A stretch of 64,000 nt of DNA from Buddleja alternifolia (Eukaryota; Streptophyta; Magnoliopsida; Lamiales; Scrophulariaceae): NCBI GenBank assembly GCA_019426215.1, contig CM033395.1, positions 14,560,569 through 14,624,568 of the forward strand, in the 5' to 3' direction. Of the stretch, positions 26,301 through 36,350 are shown one piece after another. Made by a program: the position numbers and the translations under genes. Positions within the stretch are counted from its first letter, which is position 1; each line of letters starts with the position of its first letter. The notes beneath the pieces are model-generated. The model made no database searches and was not told where the DNA came from. It was given only the letters and a program-made list of their open reading frames with translations.

Positions 26301-29300
26301 CTATGTATGATTCTGCATGAATTCTGGAATTAGCATTTAAAGTGTTTATAGAAGCCTACTATATTTGTCCAGATCTTCACAAGGATCACTTACAGCCATC
26401 TGAGGGAATAGTATGATTTTTTGCAGTGATGCCCTTATCTTACCATGTATTAAAGAGAATTATTATGCAAGAATAAATATATGAAGTAACTGGCATTCTG
26501 ACACAAATTCATGTTTTACAAAAAGTCTAGGTCCTCTAATTTGTTTCATCCAGGGCATCTTCTTTCATATTGCATCAATCTTTTCTGACTTCACAAAGAT
26601 GCACACACAAACACTCCATCATCTTTGATTGATTTTTTCTTTATTATATTATTAACAGCTTGCCAAGTGGATTGGCCTTTCCTTATAAAACCTGCTGTTA
26701 GAATTTTGACAAAGTAGGTGTCTTTGTCCTTCACGTAGTATTCTAACTAAGATTTATTCTGGACCTGACTACAGACATGTCTGCATTCAAGGCAGCTAAT
26801 CCTGATGCTGTTTTTGAGGATTTTATTCGATGGCATTCACCAAAAGATTGGGAAAATGATGACAGTGAGGAGATTGAAAAGTCTAAATCTAACTCAATTG
26901 AAGCATCAAAAACCGAGTGGCCTCCTCATGGAAGACTTTCAGAGAGAATGTCGGATAATGGGAACTCATGGAGAAAGATCTGGAATGAAGCTCTGCCTTT
27001 GCCCGCTTCTAAACAGAAGCCACTCCTGGATCCAAACAGAGAAGGAGAAAAGGTATTCATTTTTTCTTGTGATATTGCGACTATTCTCATCTTGTATCCG
27101 TACACATAACTGTCTAGATTTCTGATTCATCTGCTACTCTTTGAACGGTTAAACAAGTTGAGCTCTTTGGGTTTTAGAATGGAAGTAGGTAGAATGGCTT
27201 AACACTAAGTGTGTTTTGAGTTGAAGGATTTTGGACCTGTAGATTTCAAATCCACAACTGTTGATCTATTGCACTTGTTTGTGGTTTCAGATTCTTTAGA
27301 AGCCATTTTAAGCTACTTTCTCAACCTTTATGATGGATTCGAAATCCAACCAATACTTGAGTCATTTGAAATCATTAGCTAAAATTCTTTCTCAAAATAC
27401 AAAAAAAATTATTATCTAAACGCAACCTGAAACAAAAATTCAAAATAATAATGAGAATAGCGCAAGGAGTCAGAGACATGGATAAGACTTGTAAACGTGT
27501 TGGACCCCGACATGGTGTGCTCGGAAATCTAAGGAAAAAGATTGTACATGGTGGCGACCTGACAATTATTTTTGAATGTCATCTTGAGTTAGGTTCTTCA
27601 TTATCTGGAGACGCTGAGACCACGTCAACTTCTGGAACAAATGGTCTGTTCTGCCTTCAAAGCAGCAGCAGACACTCTTAATCAGACTTCATTTGGTGAC
27701 TTAAAACAGATGACCACAAAAATCGGACAATTATACATCACTATGGCATCTATGCTGAGATACATGCAAGGTAATGTCTTGTTTGGTACCTTTCACTTTG
27801 CAGTTTTATTTTTGTAGAGAGTGCTTTCAAGAATCTTTTGTTTATTTTATTACCAGGGTATAACATGACTGGTGATTCTGATGTCATCGATGACCTAAGA
27901 CGGCTTTGTGTTACTTTTGAAGACATTGAGAAGTTAATACTGCTAGCTGCATCTCTTCATCGCAAATTCTTGCAATCACCCCACATTGCACAAGCAATTT
28001 TCAGCGATTACTATGACGATTACCTCCCAAAAATGGGAACAAGCTCTGCAGAAGGTGATAGGAAGAAGGTAATTTTCTCTTCAACAGTCCTCCATCCCAA
28101 CATAATGGGTCTAATTTAACACATCATGGAGTTTTAGAAAAAGTGTAGAATTGGTGGTTTCGGTAGTATTGTCAAATCATTATTTTAAGGGTGAAATGCA
28201 ATATTGATTCCTTAGGATAAGGCCAGCTGCAATTTTAGCCTCATTATTTACAAACTTGCAAACTTAGTCTATAGGATGGCAATGTTTTGCAATTTTTGTC
28301 TCATCCTTTAAAAAACGGACGAAATTTCGCTCGTGAAATGCACTTGTAGTTAAATTTAGTACTAACCAAACGAATGGTTTCCATCCATTTTGTAATGGTT
28401 CGAACTAGAGGTGGCAAATAGTTGGGTTGGGTTGGGTTGGGTTTGTTTACAATACTTGGGTCCAATATGGGTTGGTTCATTTTTCTATATAAGTGGATCC
28501 AAAATGAACAATTTTTCTTATACTGCCTTGCTGTTATTTCTGGGTTGGATCTCCTATGGAGTACATTATCATAAACATAAGCAATGAAATATAAAAAGTA
28601 CGAGCCATTATGTAATATTTGTTTGCACAATAATTAATATTCTATGATAATTTTGTACGAGCCATGATTAATATTCTGTTTTTTTTTTTTAAAAATCTTA
28701 TAATATTCAATTAATAATTTTAATATATTTTTATTCTATAAATAAAATTAATATTTTTTGTCATATTATTCGTCAAGTATAATACAAGAATTAAGATACG
28801 TAAAATATGTGTATTAAACGGTTCAACATACTTAGTATTTTTCCCTGTTCAAAAAGTATACAAGAAACGAAAATATTTTTCAATTAGACATACAAACTTA
28901 TTTTGTACAGATATAATACAATTTTTAACTAACACGGTATATATAATTCATGTAAAGAAAGAATTATACACTAAGGCATTAACCCAAATACGAAATTGTT
29001 ATATGCTTACACATACAGCTGTAATTTGTTTGCAATTTCTGGCAGCTGACCATTGCACCAAATGATTCTTTAATCATCAATCTTTTTTTTTTCACTATAA
29101 TTTATTGATATTATTTTAATCATTTACCCATCTCAATTCTCATTTCTTTGTTATGGTAGATCGTTACAGATATTATTGCTCATATAAGATAATTCTTATT
29201 TTAATTCAAATCCAGAAATAACAAATGGAATTTAGCATATCTACATATCTTGTTTTATATAATAATTATCCATCTCTTTAAATTTTAGAATTTTGAATTA

Positions 29301-30654
29301 TTAAATGCGACACTCATACTATATTTTAATTAAAAATTACTTTTAGTAGACTAGGGTCGTTCTTGTCCATTTATTAAATTCAAAATGAAAGTTGAGTGGC
29401 TTTATCATAAAGTGGAGTGTCATTATAAGCTTCCCTAGTGTATATATATTTATACATACCCCAAACAATATGTGATTGCTAATCAAAATTAGAAAAGCTC
29501 AAAACTGCAGGAATTAAAAATAAAATTTTAAATTCTTTACTGTGCATTAAAAGAATTTTTAATTCTTTCTTTTCGATAATAGATTATCATTATTGTTATG
29601 TATATATGCATATATATAATGTAGCACTGCTTTTGTGTTTTACATATGCAATTTATGAATTAAACTCATGTGTCAAAGTTATTTCTTCATAATCCCACCA
29701 CATTTCATAACTATAAACTTTGTTAAAGATTTGGTTGGACCCAAAGTAGACCCAACTTGAACCCAAAATGGAACTAAGTTGAAACCAACTTGGACCCAAG
29801 ATGGAACCAAGTTGAACTCAACCCAAATGGAACCCATCAGAAACCAACCCAACCCAACCCAAATTAAAAATTGAAGGAACCAACCCAACCCAAAACTACT
29901 TGGGTTGGGTTGGAACCATGGATCTAGAACCATTTTGCCCCCTCTAGTTCGAACTAAAAGTGCAACAAGTTGCATCTTATAGGACTAATTTTGCAAGTTT
30001 GTAAATTGGAACTACAATTGCAAGGAGACCTATCCTATGGAAGTTTGGGGAAAAAAATTTATTTTAGGAAATCGACTCATATTTGCGATGTTTCATAAAG
30101 CAAACCAGAGCATTGTATTTAGAAGAAATGGAATATACAATTCACTGAAATCCTGTGTTTTCTTGGCTCTGACACGAAATCTCAAACTTTTTTCATAAAT
30201 CACTTACCCAAAATGCGAAATTTTAGTGGTATAGTTGTTTTGTTTTATACAAAATAGTACAAGTTTACACTGTAACCCCTTGTTCTATATTATGTTGCCT
30301 ATGTTCGTGGCATTTCCTCTTCATTCTATAATCTTGTTATTTTGCATATGCTAGGAATTTGACAAAAAGCAACAAATACAGTCGTCACACGACAGAAATG
30401 TAGTTGCTGGCATGTTTATTCCACCAACTACTAACCAGTCGTGGAGGAAAGTTTTGAGCATGGGAAATCTCCTTAATGGCCACGAACCGACCTTAAGGGA
30501 GATGATATTTTCTAAACGCGATCAAGTAAGTGCAAGCTATTACTCTGCTTGTTCTCCTAAGCTTTATCAACAAGAAATAGAAACATACAGAATGTACGTA
30601 TGTGAAACTTCAAATGATCTTAGGGTAGCTCTTGCTGTTGCCTCTTGCGATTAA
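11400..30654 (+). CDS. RAB3GAP1: Rab3 GTPase-activating protein catalytic subunit homologue, 22 coding exons
   Basis: Exons: 11400-11453, 11570-11613, 11713-11776, 12603-12717, 12797-12864, 12969-13066, 14463-14634, 15180-15402, 15812-15938, 16894-17000, 17142-17234, 17508-17639, 17777-17910, 18732-18818, 23927-24000, 24909-24984, 25097-25168, 25761-25800, 26775-27052, 27593-27770, 27857-28068, 30355-30654. All introns are GT-AG. All phases agree, giving 915 codons with no stop. The N terminus is acidic (VDDDEEEE). [17 protein letters not shown] and [14 protein letters not shown] mark the conserved N-terminal half. From about residue 594, [27 protein letters not shown] and [14 protein letters not shown] are the Rab3GAP catalytic domain. 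Homologues activate GTP hydrolysis by Rab-type GTPases and, with RAB3GAP2, act in Rab18 exchange and autophagy; the plant role is inferred. Exon borders were placed by eye. Donors at 13067 and 17911 are weak. Intron 14 holds a 5-kb Ty3 element; intron 21 holds a nested MULE and hAT. Confidence 0.93.
13067..14462 (+). other. Intron 6 of the Rab3GAP gene, no further gene
   Basis: This 1.4-kb intron lies between the codons for NCS and LWPAFVP. It holds short frames without family similarity, and I see no complete mobile element. A GC-rich patch lies near 13511-13552. The neighbouring introns also look free of genes. Confidence 0.6.
18883..19222 (-). repeat. 3' LTR of Reina-like element
   Basis: The left-hand LTR is the 3' LTR of this minus-strand element. 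A purine-rich GAGAGGGGAGGAATT on the minus strand (plus 19223-19237) directly precedes it as polypurine tract. The polyprotein frame runs into this LTR and stops at 19117. Confidence 0.92.
19117..19662 (-). pseudogene. Integrase tail and chromodomain of Reina-like element
   Basis: The frame starts [16 protein letters not shown], the GPY/F-type tail of integrase with [21 protein letters not shown] and [11 protein letters not shown]. It then enters a chromodomain: [20 protein letters not shown] and [16 protein letters not shown]. Chromodomains of chromoviruses steer integration toward marked chromatin. A frameshift or gap at 19663-19790 separates it from the integrase core. The final 36 codons or so lie inside the 3' LTR and are basic ([12 protein letters not shown]). 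Confidence 0.88.
19791..20603 (-). pseudogene. Integrase of Reina-like element
   Basis: The zinc-binding end is in 20603-20394 ([18 protein letters not shown]). A stop after GMVK, where homologues read through, splits it from KCLICQKSK. The core in 20369-19791 has [12 protein letters not shown] (first Asp), [13 protein letters not shown] (second Asp) and [11 protein letters not shown] (Glu). These are the DDE residues of a Ty3 integrase, and all are kept. The frame ends at LPRE. Confidence 0.9.
20643..21080 (-). pseudogene. RNase H of Reina-like element
   Basis: The frame shows [47 protein letters not shown] and [14 protein letters not shown]. These carry the D-E-D residues of Ty3 RNase H. 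It ends with [14 protein letters not shown], the usual linker to integrase. The reading frame is open across the domain. Confidence 0.9.
21151..22124 (-). pseudogene. Reverse transcriptase of Reina-like element (broken)
   Basis: [19 protein letters not shown] and [20 protein letters not shown] begin the domain (22124-21756). A stop follows HYRELN, then a further frame break near 21640. The 21642-21151 frame holds [18 protein letters not shown], the catalytic FFDDILIYS, and VEYLGHIIS. The active-site DD pair is kept. Confidence 0.9.
22144..22761 (-). pseudogene. Gag end and aspartic protease of Reina-like element
   Basis: The frame opens with the tail of a zinc-knuckle region ([20 protein letters not shown]), then an acidic linker. 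[14 protein letters not shown] follows, with the D-S-G-A active site of a retroviral-type aspartic protease. [16 protein letters not shown] is the conserved second half. Confidence 0.88.
22740..23533 (-). pseudogene. gag of Reina-like element (broken)
   Basis: The start is [19 protein letters not shown] (23533), typical for chromovirus Gag. A frame break follows near 23350. The retrotransposon Gag core is [10 protein letters not shown]...[37 protein letters not shown] and [18 protein letters not shown]. Two stops stand where homologues have Trp or another sense codon: one at LG*LARAN (about 23245) and one at GVA*EEF (about 23101). Both read as TGG changed by G-to-A. Confidence 0.85.
23571..23910 (-). 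repeat. 5' LTR of Reina-like element
   Basis: This is the 340-bp partner of 18883-19222. Most of the roughly ten differences lie in the last 60 bp on the plus strand. It is followed by the target copy GTGTA and, 11 bp later, the next host exon (23927). The insertion therefore abuts the splice acceptor. Confidence 0.92.
28189..30058. mobile_element. Mutator-like element in the last Rab3GAP intron, split by a hAT
   Basis: The left arm (from 28189, with TTAGGATAAGG, GCAATTTTAG and TTTACAAACTTGCAAA) is the imperfect inverse of the right arm (about 29960-30058, with TTTGCAAGTTTGTAAA and GACCTATCCTATGG). The 9-bp flanks TTATTTTAA (28180-28188) and TTATTTTAG (30059-30067) agree at eight positions. 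Without the inner hAT the element is about 0.3 kb. No transposase is present. Confidence 0.6.
28406..29946. mobile_element. Non-autonomous hAT-like element with TTGGG subterminal repeats
   Basis: The ends are TAGAGGTGGCAAAT and its inverse ATTTTGCCCCCTCTA, the usual plant hAT termini. The 8-bp GTTCGAAC lies on both sides (28398-28405, 29947-29954), the duplication size of hAT elements. Repeats of TTGGG at the left (28421-28445) and AACCC at the right (29757-29915) are subterminal, where hAT transposases usually bind. The interior is AT-rich with no transposase frame. Confidence 0.88.
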
Positions 30655-30774
30655 ATTTTCGGGTAAAATTATGTAAATGTATTGTATTAATCTTATTTTT
30701 ATTGACTTTTGTCAGTTGTTCTATGTGTATGGTTTTTGGATCTAGTTACTCCTATCAATGATTCTGTTTACACC
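30655..30774 (+). other. Remaining 3' flank of the Rab3GAP gene
   Basis: This 120-bp T-rich stretch lies between the host stop codon and the next retrotransposon. It has no canonical AATAAA. It is probably 3' untranslated sequence, with the rest displaced beyond 44632. Confidence 0.5.
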
Positions 30775-31608
30775 CAAAATGAAATGGGCTTTTCCGGACA
30801 AGAAAGCCCAAACCATCCTTTATCCGAAAATGGGCTTGAAATAAAATATCTTATATAGCCAAGACTAATTCGAAAATGGGCTTAAATCAAACGAGCCTAA
30901 TTAAAGTCATTGATCAATAAAATATGAAACGGGCTCAATAACTCACCTAATTTGAATTAGTTTATTCTAAAAGGGATTAGGTGATAGAGCCCAAATCTGA
31001 AGACGAATCCAACAAAATAGGAAGTTACTCAGTTCAAAGACGCGCCAATAAAGGAAACTTAAAAGTACGGTTGGGAAGCAGTTCTCGGCCATGATGAACG
31101 TGGGCACGTGATAAAAGTAAGGCCAAGAGAAGAAAGAAGGGACAACAGAAAATCATCAACTCTGCTTTTGTCTTTTCTCTCTAGGAGTAGACGTAATTAG
31201 GAGTAGTCAATAGCGTAGATTAGCAATAGTAGCGTAGTTCAGTAGAATCGATATTCGGTGATCCTGTTCAAGTTTATCAAGTTGCTCGAGAAAGGTGCTT
31301 GTGTTCAATTGAAGATCAATATGGAGGTATAATGTTTATCTTTTGATCAGATTTAAATATTTGATAGATAAATCCTATATCTGGACTTGTATCTTCGATT
31401 CCCTTTTTTGCTTATTTCCTTTTGTTGAATAATTGCACTCCGAACAACTAATTTAAACAACATGTCGAAGTGTTAAAGTTTGAACCACCGTTTAGCGTAT
31501 CGAACTCGAACGCGAGGGTTGTTAGATAATTTTAAGTGGAGAATTATCACGGAGCTCGAATCAATCATATTGATTCCTCCCTATTCAATTTGTTTTTATC
31601 CAGAAACA
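30775..31608 (+). repeat. 5' LTR of Tat-lineage element
   Basis: 834 bp. It is longer than its partner by about 92 bp, because a segment after GCCAAGACTA (roughly 30866-30957) is missing from the 3' copy. It ends CAGAAACA. Confidence 0.92.
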
Positions 31609-31614
31609 AATTTT

Positions 31615-31630
31615 TGGCGACCACAGTGGG
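31615..31630 (+). other. Primer-binding site of Tat-lineage element
   Basis: TGGCGACCACAGTGGG, six bases after the 5' LTR, has the TGG start and length of a tRNA 3'-end complement. It looks like the sites of Tat elements assigned to tRNA-Arg, but I cannot confirm the tRNA. Confidence 0.75.
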
Positions 31631-31694
31631 AGTAGGTTCCTGTGAAGTTAATTTCTTGAAGAACATTTAAATCATACTAACCAAATCATTATCG

Positions 31695-34600
31695 ATGTCA
31701 GACGAGTTCCCTCGTGATGAATGCACTGAGGAGTTGGATATTCAACCGGTAGCAAAAAACAAGGTCAGAGCGGACAAAATGTACGAACAGTTTGTCCGTC
31801 TCATGAAACAGACCCTAGCGGGTGCTCAAGAAGATCAAAGAAGAGAATTCAATGATCAATACAGAGTATTAGCGCAGAGTCCGCTCGAATATTCACAGCA
31901 ATTGTACAAGACATTGCCGTGAGTGCTCGAGATGGTTTAGCCAGAGAAGTCACTAGAGTCATATCCGAACTCGGTGAAATCTTTAATCAAACTTGTGATG
32001 TTTTTTCGAATATGATAAACACGCAAGTAGCATTAGGTCTTGAACCCTTAATAAGCAAGCATAATATTTTAATCGAGAAAGTATCACAATTGATGGAGCC
32101 TAGGACCCAAAGTAGGTATCTTAATCCGAACGAAGTTCCTCTGGGGTAATCCTCGAGAGAACGGGCCTAGAAATGGTCAATTCGAAGTCGGCCAAACTTC
32201 AAGACCCTCACCTCTCGAAACCAATAATAACATTAACAACAATTCTCAAAATATGAACCCGAATTATAACCAAGCACCACATCCTAATGTGTATAGTTTA
32301 AGCTCGAACCCGCTTAATACACAAAATGTGAGGCCTAATGGTCCCCGCCACCGAATGAAATGGGACAAATCCCAGCAGGGTATCCTCCGAATATGAATTT
32401 TGGGGGACCCGAAACAGGATTCAACTTTGCCCAAGAGTATGTAGCTGGGGGGCAAGGCCAATATCAGGGACCGAATTTTCCTGGAACCTCGAATAACAAT
32501 ATGAATATAGGAAATCAAAGTTTCACTGGATTTCCAAATAACCCGAATTATACATACACCCTAAATAATTTCCAGATGCCATATGCTGGGGGGCAAGCCA
32601 TTCCCAACAATTTCATGGGGGGTAACATTGGACCACAAGTGCAAGATCCTCTAGGAAATCAAATTGAGTTAATAATCGAAAGAATGTATGATCCTAGCTT
32701 TCGAAGGAACCAAAGACTGATTCCGATCCGTACCCCGAATGGGTAGATAGGAATTTTCCTTTTCCTAGAACATATAAGGTTCCAAACTTTACACTGTTCT
32801 CGGGAGATGATAACGTATCAGCCTTAGAACATCTATCTCGATTTACCTGTCAGTGTTGAGAGGCAGCCGACCAAGATTACCTTAAATTGAGACTGCTCCC
32901 TAGTTCTCTCACAGGGTCAGCATTTAATTGGTATATTAACTTATCTCCGAAATCAATACATACTTGGGATGAAATGCAGTTCCAATTTCAAAATCATTTC
33001 GCTCGACCGGATCCTGGGATATCCATGAGTGATCTAGCTAAAATTAGACAGAACATAGGAGAGTCTGTAGAAGAATTCCTATCAAGATTCAAAAGAGCTC
33101 GAGTCAAGTGCCATTTGAATCTACCTGAGTCTGAGTTTGTGCAATTGGCACAACAAAATTTGCCCTTCGATTTCCTTCATGTCCCATATCTGATGAAATA
33201 GGAGCTTCTACGAGAACAGTTGAGTCTGGGCATGAATATGATATGAGTGTCTTACATTAGCTCTTACCCATTGTTTGGGTTGAAAGAGCTTGCCTTAGCC
33301 TTAGTATTCATCCCATCCACAGCTGAGTCAATAGCACCCGTAATTCGTCCAACTGCGGTTACGGCTAAAACAGATCCTACTCTCACAGAAATGACTAGTA
33401 CTGGTAAGACCAAGAGCTCCTAGGAAGGCAGTAAGAGTAAGAGCGGATGTGCCAACAGCTGATTCAAATTCAAAAGGCACCAGCTCTTTGCCTTCCTTGC
33501 TTGCTTGACCAATTGAAGTTTCGGGTGCCTGCTCCAGTAGGCGAAAAGTCACAGGCGAGTTTGTCAGTCTCGGGATTAGTTTCAAGCAAGAAAGAGAACA
33601 GCAGAAAGCTATTCGAAAGATGTCAACTTCTGAACTATTGATATTGCCCAATAGAAGGAAATGAGTCCTTCTCACCCGGTAATAGAATAGAGTGCGTTTG
33701 GAAGAAGATTGCTTTGTTGAAAGAAATGGAAGAAAAGCAAGCGGAGGAGAACCCCTAGCCCATTGTCTGAAGGTAAATTCGATCGATCAATGCTGGAAGT
33801 CCTTCGAAGCTTTAAAGGGAGAGGGAGAGGTAGGAACTTTCATTGCGAGGATGAAATAAGAATGTTGTAGAGGACTTCCTGGTACGTGCCGGTGATACAG
33901 GCTTCTAAGTTTTAGGATAAAATTCGATGGGATGATATTCCCAGATTTTCGAAGCTTGGCAGAAAGTGCCACTAGATACGAAAATATGTTAAGGGAAGAA
34001 AGTCTAAGGAAACACCAAGGACTTCATACCTTCGAAATATTTGCACCTTGGGTATTCGAGGATGCATATGAGGTAGACCTCGCAGAGTTTATAAAAGGGC
34101 CCCCATTTCAGTGTGGAGCACTCGAACCAAAAGAATGTGAAGCAATGGGTTCTTTACAATCGAAAAAAGATAAGAAATATACTTTTGATGTAGCAAAAAC
34201 AGAAGAGATATTCGACTGGTTATTATCCAATAAAAAATTAAGAGCTAAAGGGAAACTCCGATTTCCAACTAAGGCAGAAGCCAGAGGAAAACCTTATTGT
34301 AAATGGCATAATACCTTTACACACGAGACAAAAAAATGTGTCATGTTTTGAAATTTAGACTCGAATGAGATAACCTTTCCTGTTAATCAGAAAACGAATA
34401 TAGATGAAGATCCTTTCCTGTTTTGAATTTTGAAATTAATACTGTGCTAATTGGTTCACTCGAGAGTTCTAACACTTTATCTGAATCTTTTAATGAACAG
34501 GTCTAGAAGGAAGCTAAATTGGCGAACAGGCTCTTTAATAGACTCATAGACGAAGGAGTCATGACCTTCCCAAAAATCAATGATGACGGACTCGAGGGCA

Positions 34601-35702
34601 TGTGCAGGTGGCACATGAACACGATGCACACCACTGATCAATGCCAAATCTTCAGGCGATTTGTGGCCAAACAGCTTGAAAGGGGTAAGATTATCTTATC
34701 TGTGATAGACAAATGGATCTTGGAGATTGGTCGAGACGGGAAACCCAAGGAACAGGAGTCTCAAGTCGAAGTGATTCCTCGGGCCCCAAGGGATGAGGAG
34801 AAAACATACAAGGAGGCACTCGAGACCCCCAGGTGTGAAATAATTTATCAGGTCCCTTCGAGGGTGGTTGAGAATCTTACCTAGATGCAGAAGGTACTTT
34901 GTAGTCATTGTGTCGACACTCTGCACTATGAGTTGGTGAGGCTTCAGGTGATCCCGAATGACCCTGATTGTATCAAAAGGAATGGAACAAAAGGCAAATG
35001 TTCGAGAACAACTTCGCCTTCCAACCTTATAACTGGCATTTTCGAGGAAGGGGAGGCAGAGGTTATGGAAGGCTACCATTGGCAGGAAGAGATTCTCCAT
35101 TTAGCCGACTAAGTGAATCCAGCGGGCAGATCGAGAAGAAGAAAAGTAGTCACCTGAAGGCTATCAAACGGCAAGTAGCTTACTCCCGAGCTGTTGTGGC
35201 CTTAGAAATACAGCAAGAGGCCGTTATCGCTAATCTCCGAATCGAAGAGGAGGCATTAAACAAAAGCCTGTTAAAAGCTAAGGTGGAAGCGAGGCCTGAA
35301 ATGGATGAATATGAGAAGGAGATGGACCAATTGAGTGACCAATTCAAAGAGACCACTCTGAAAGGAAAAAGTGTGAAGGTCGAAGAGGATGAGGACATGG
35401 ATGATTTCGAGTCAGGTGATGACCTGGACATCCTGTTGGGAGATGACACTTATGGAGGTTCAGCAAACGAAGCCGAGTTGAAAGCAAACGAAGCTTCCCT
35501 AAAGAGAGCCTTGCATTTCGAAGAAGACAAGGACGTGAATATGGTGATAGTGTTACCAACATCATTCGCTGCAAAAGATGATATAACAGAAGAGGAAGAA
35601 AAATCACTCGAGATGCTGACCATTTCGGACTCAGGTGATAGTTCTAAGTCCCAACTTCTGAACCATAGGTTGTCTGAAACGAAGTCAGAAATGAAAAGTT
35701 AA
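31695..35702 (+). pseudogene. gag region of Tat-lineage element (broken)
   Basis: The start is MSDEFPRDECTEELD (31695). Stops or shifts occur at about 31920 and 32149, followed by an Asn/Gly/Pro-rich linker (32360-32746). The Gag core is RLLPSSLTGSAFNWYINLSP, MQFQFQNHFARPDPGISMSD and ESVEEFLSRFKRARVKCHL (32887-33170). About 750 bp of unrelated DNA then interrupts it. It resumes with FDGMIFPDFRSLAESATRYE (about 33921) and continues to HNTFTHETKKCVMF. A second Cys/His cluster (CRWHMNTMHTTDQCQIF) lies in 34519-34884. The 34968-35702 frame is a charged linker with coiled-coil character and acidic runs (KVEEDEDMDDFESGDD). Confidence 0.85.
33170..33920. other. Foreign DNA inserted in gag, possibly organellar
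   Basis: Gag reads up to LPFDF (about 33170) and resumes with KFDGMIFPDF (about 33921). The DNA between is richer in G+C than its surroundings and has no Gag similarity or LTR/TIR ends. Its texture, with TTCGAAAGA-type words and runs such as AAGAAATGGAAGAAAAGC, recalls plant mitochondrial intergenic DNA. That origin is a guess from texture. The exact borders are uncertain by some tens of bases. Confidence 0.4.
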
Positions 35703-35734
35703 TTGATCTTTTATTTTCGAAAGAAAAGATCAAC

Positions 35735-36270
35735 AACAACCATATGAGGCCATTATTCGTGGAAGCTGAAATCGAAGGCATTAAAATTAATAAAGTCCTA
35801 GTTGATAATGGTGCTATTGTTAACATCTTACCCAAAAAAACGTTGCACAAATAGGAAAGACAGTGAAAGACCTAATCACTACTGATGTTTCGGTATATGG
35901 TTTTTTCGAACAAGCCACTCGAGTGGTTGGAGTCTCACCTTGTCGAATAAGGGTTGGGGCCCAGAGCTCATACTTTGCATTTTTTGTGGTGAACACGAAT
36001 CCACCATCATTTAATGCCTTACTAGGGAGAGATTAGATACATCAAAATTATTGTATCCCTTCCACCCTACATCAGGTTTTGGTCTGTTGGAACGGACATA
36101 AATTCGAAATAATCAAAGTCGAGAAAAATTCCTATTTTGTTGACACCCATATTGTTCATGCCAGGTACTTGGCCAGAGAGGTCGAAGTGAACGACGAACA
36201 AGCTCCACAGCATCCGGCCATCGAAACGACAGGGGCAGAAGGTGGAGATGGAAGCATTATAGCTTAAGAA
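35735..36270 (+). pseudogene. Aspartic protease of Tat-lineage element (broken)
   Basis: RPLFVEAEIEGIKINKVLVD followed by NGAIVNILPKKTL matches the start of a Tat protease. The usual D-T/S-G-A active site reads D-N-G-A here. A frame break follows near 35850. FNALLGRD is recognisable near 36011-36034, followed by a stop. The tail (36079-36267) is HKFEIIKVEKNSYFVDTHIV and a linker. Confidence 0.75.
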
Positions 36271-36350
36271 AAGGTGGAACAGTCGACAGCCGAAGTAAAC
36301 GGTAATTCAGCATAGATCGAAGTAGAAAGTTCTGTAAATCTTTAGTTTTA

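Noticed and set aside
29679..29975. 98-codon minus-strand frame with repeated Trp/Gly/Phe words
   Set aside because: It is the translation of the AACCC/TTGGG subterminal repeats of the hAT element, not a gene.
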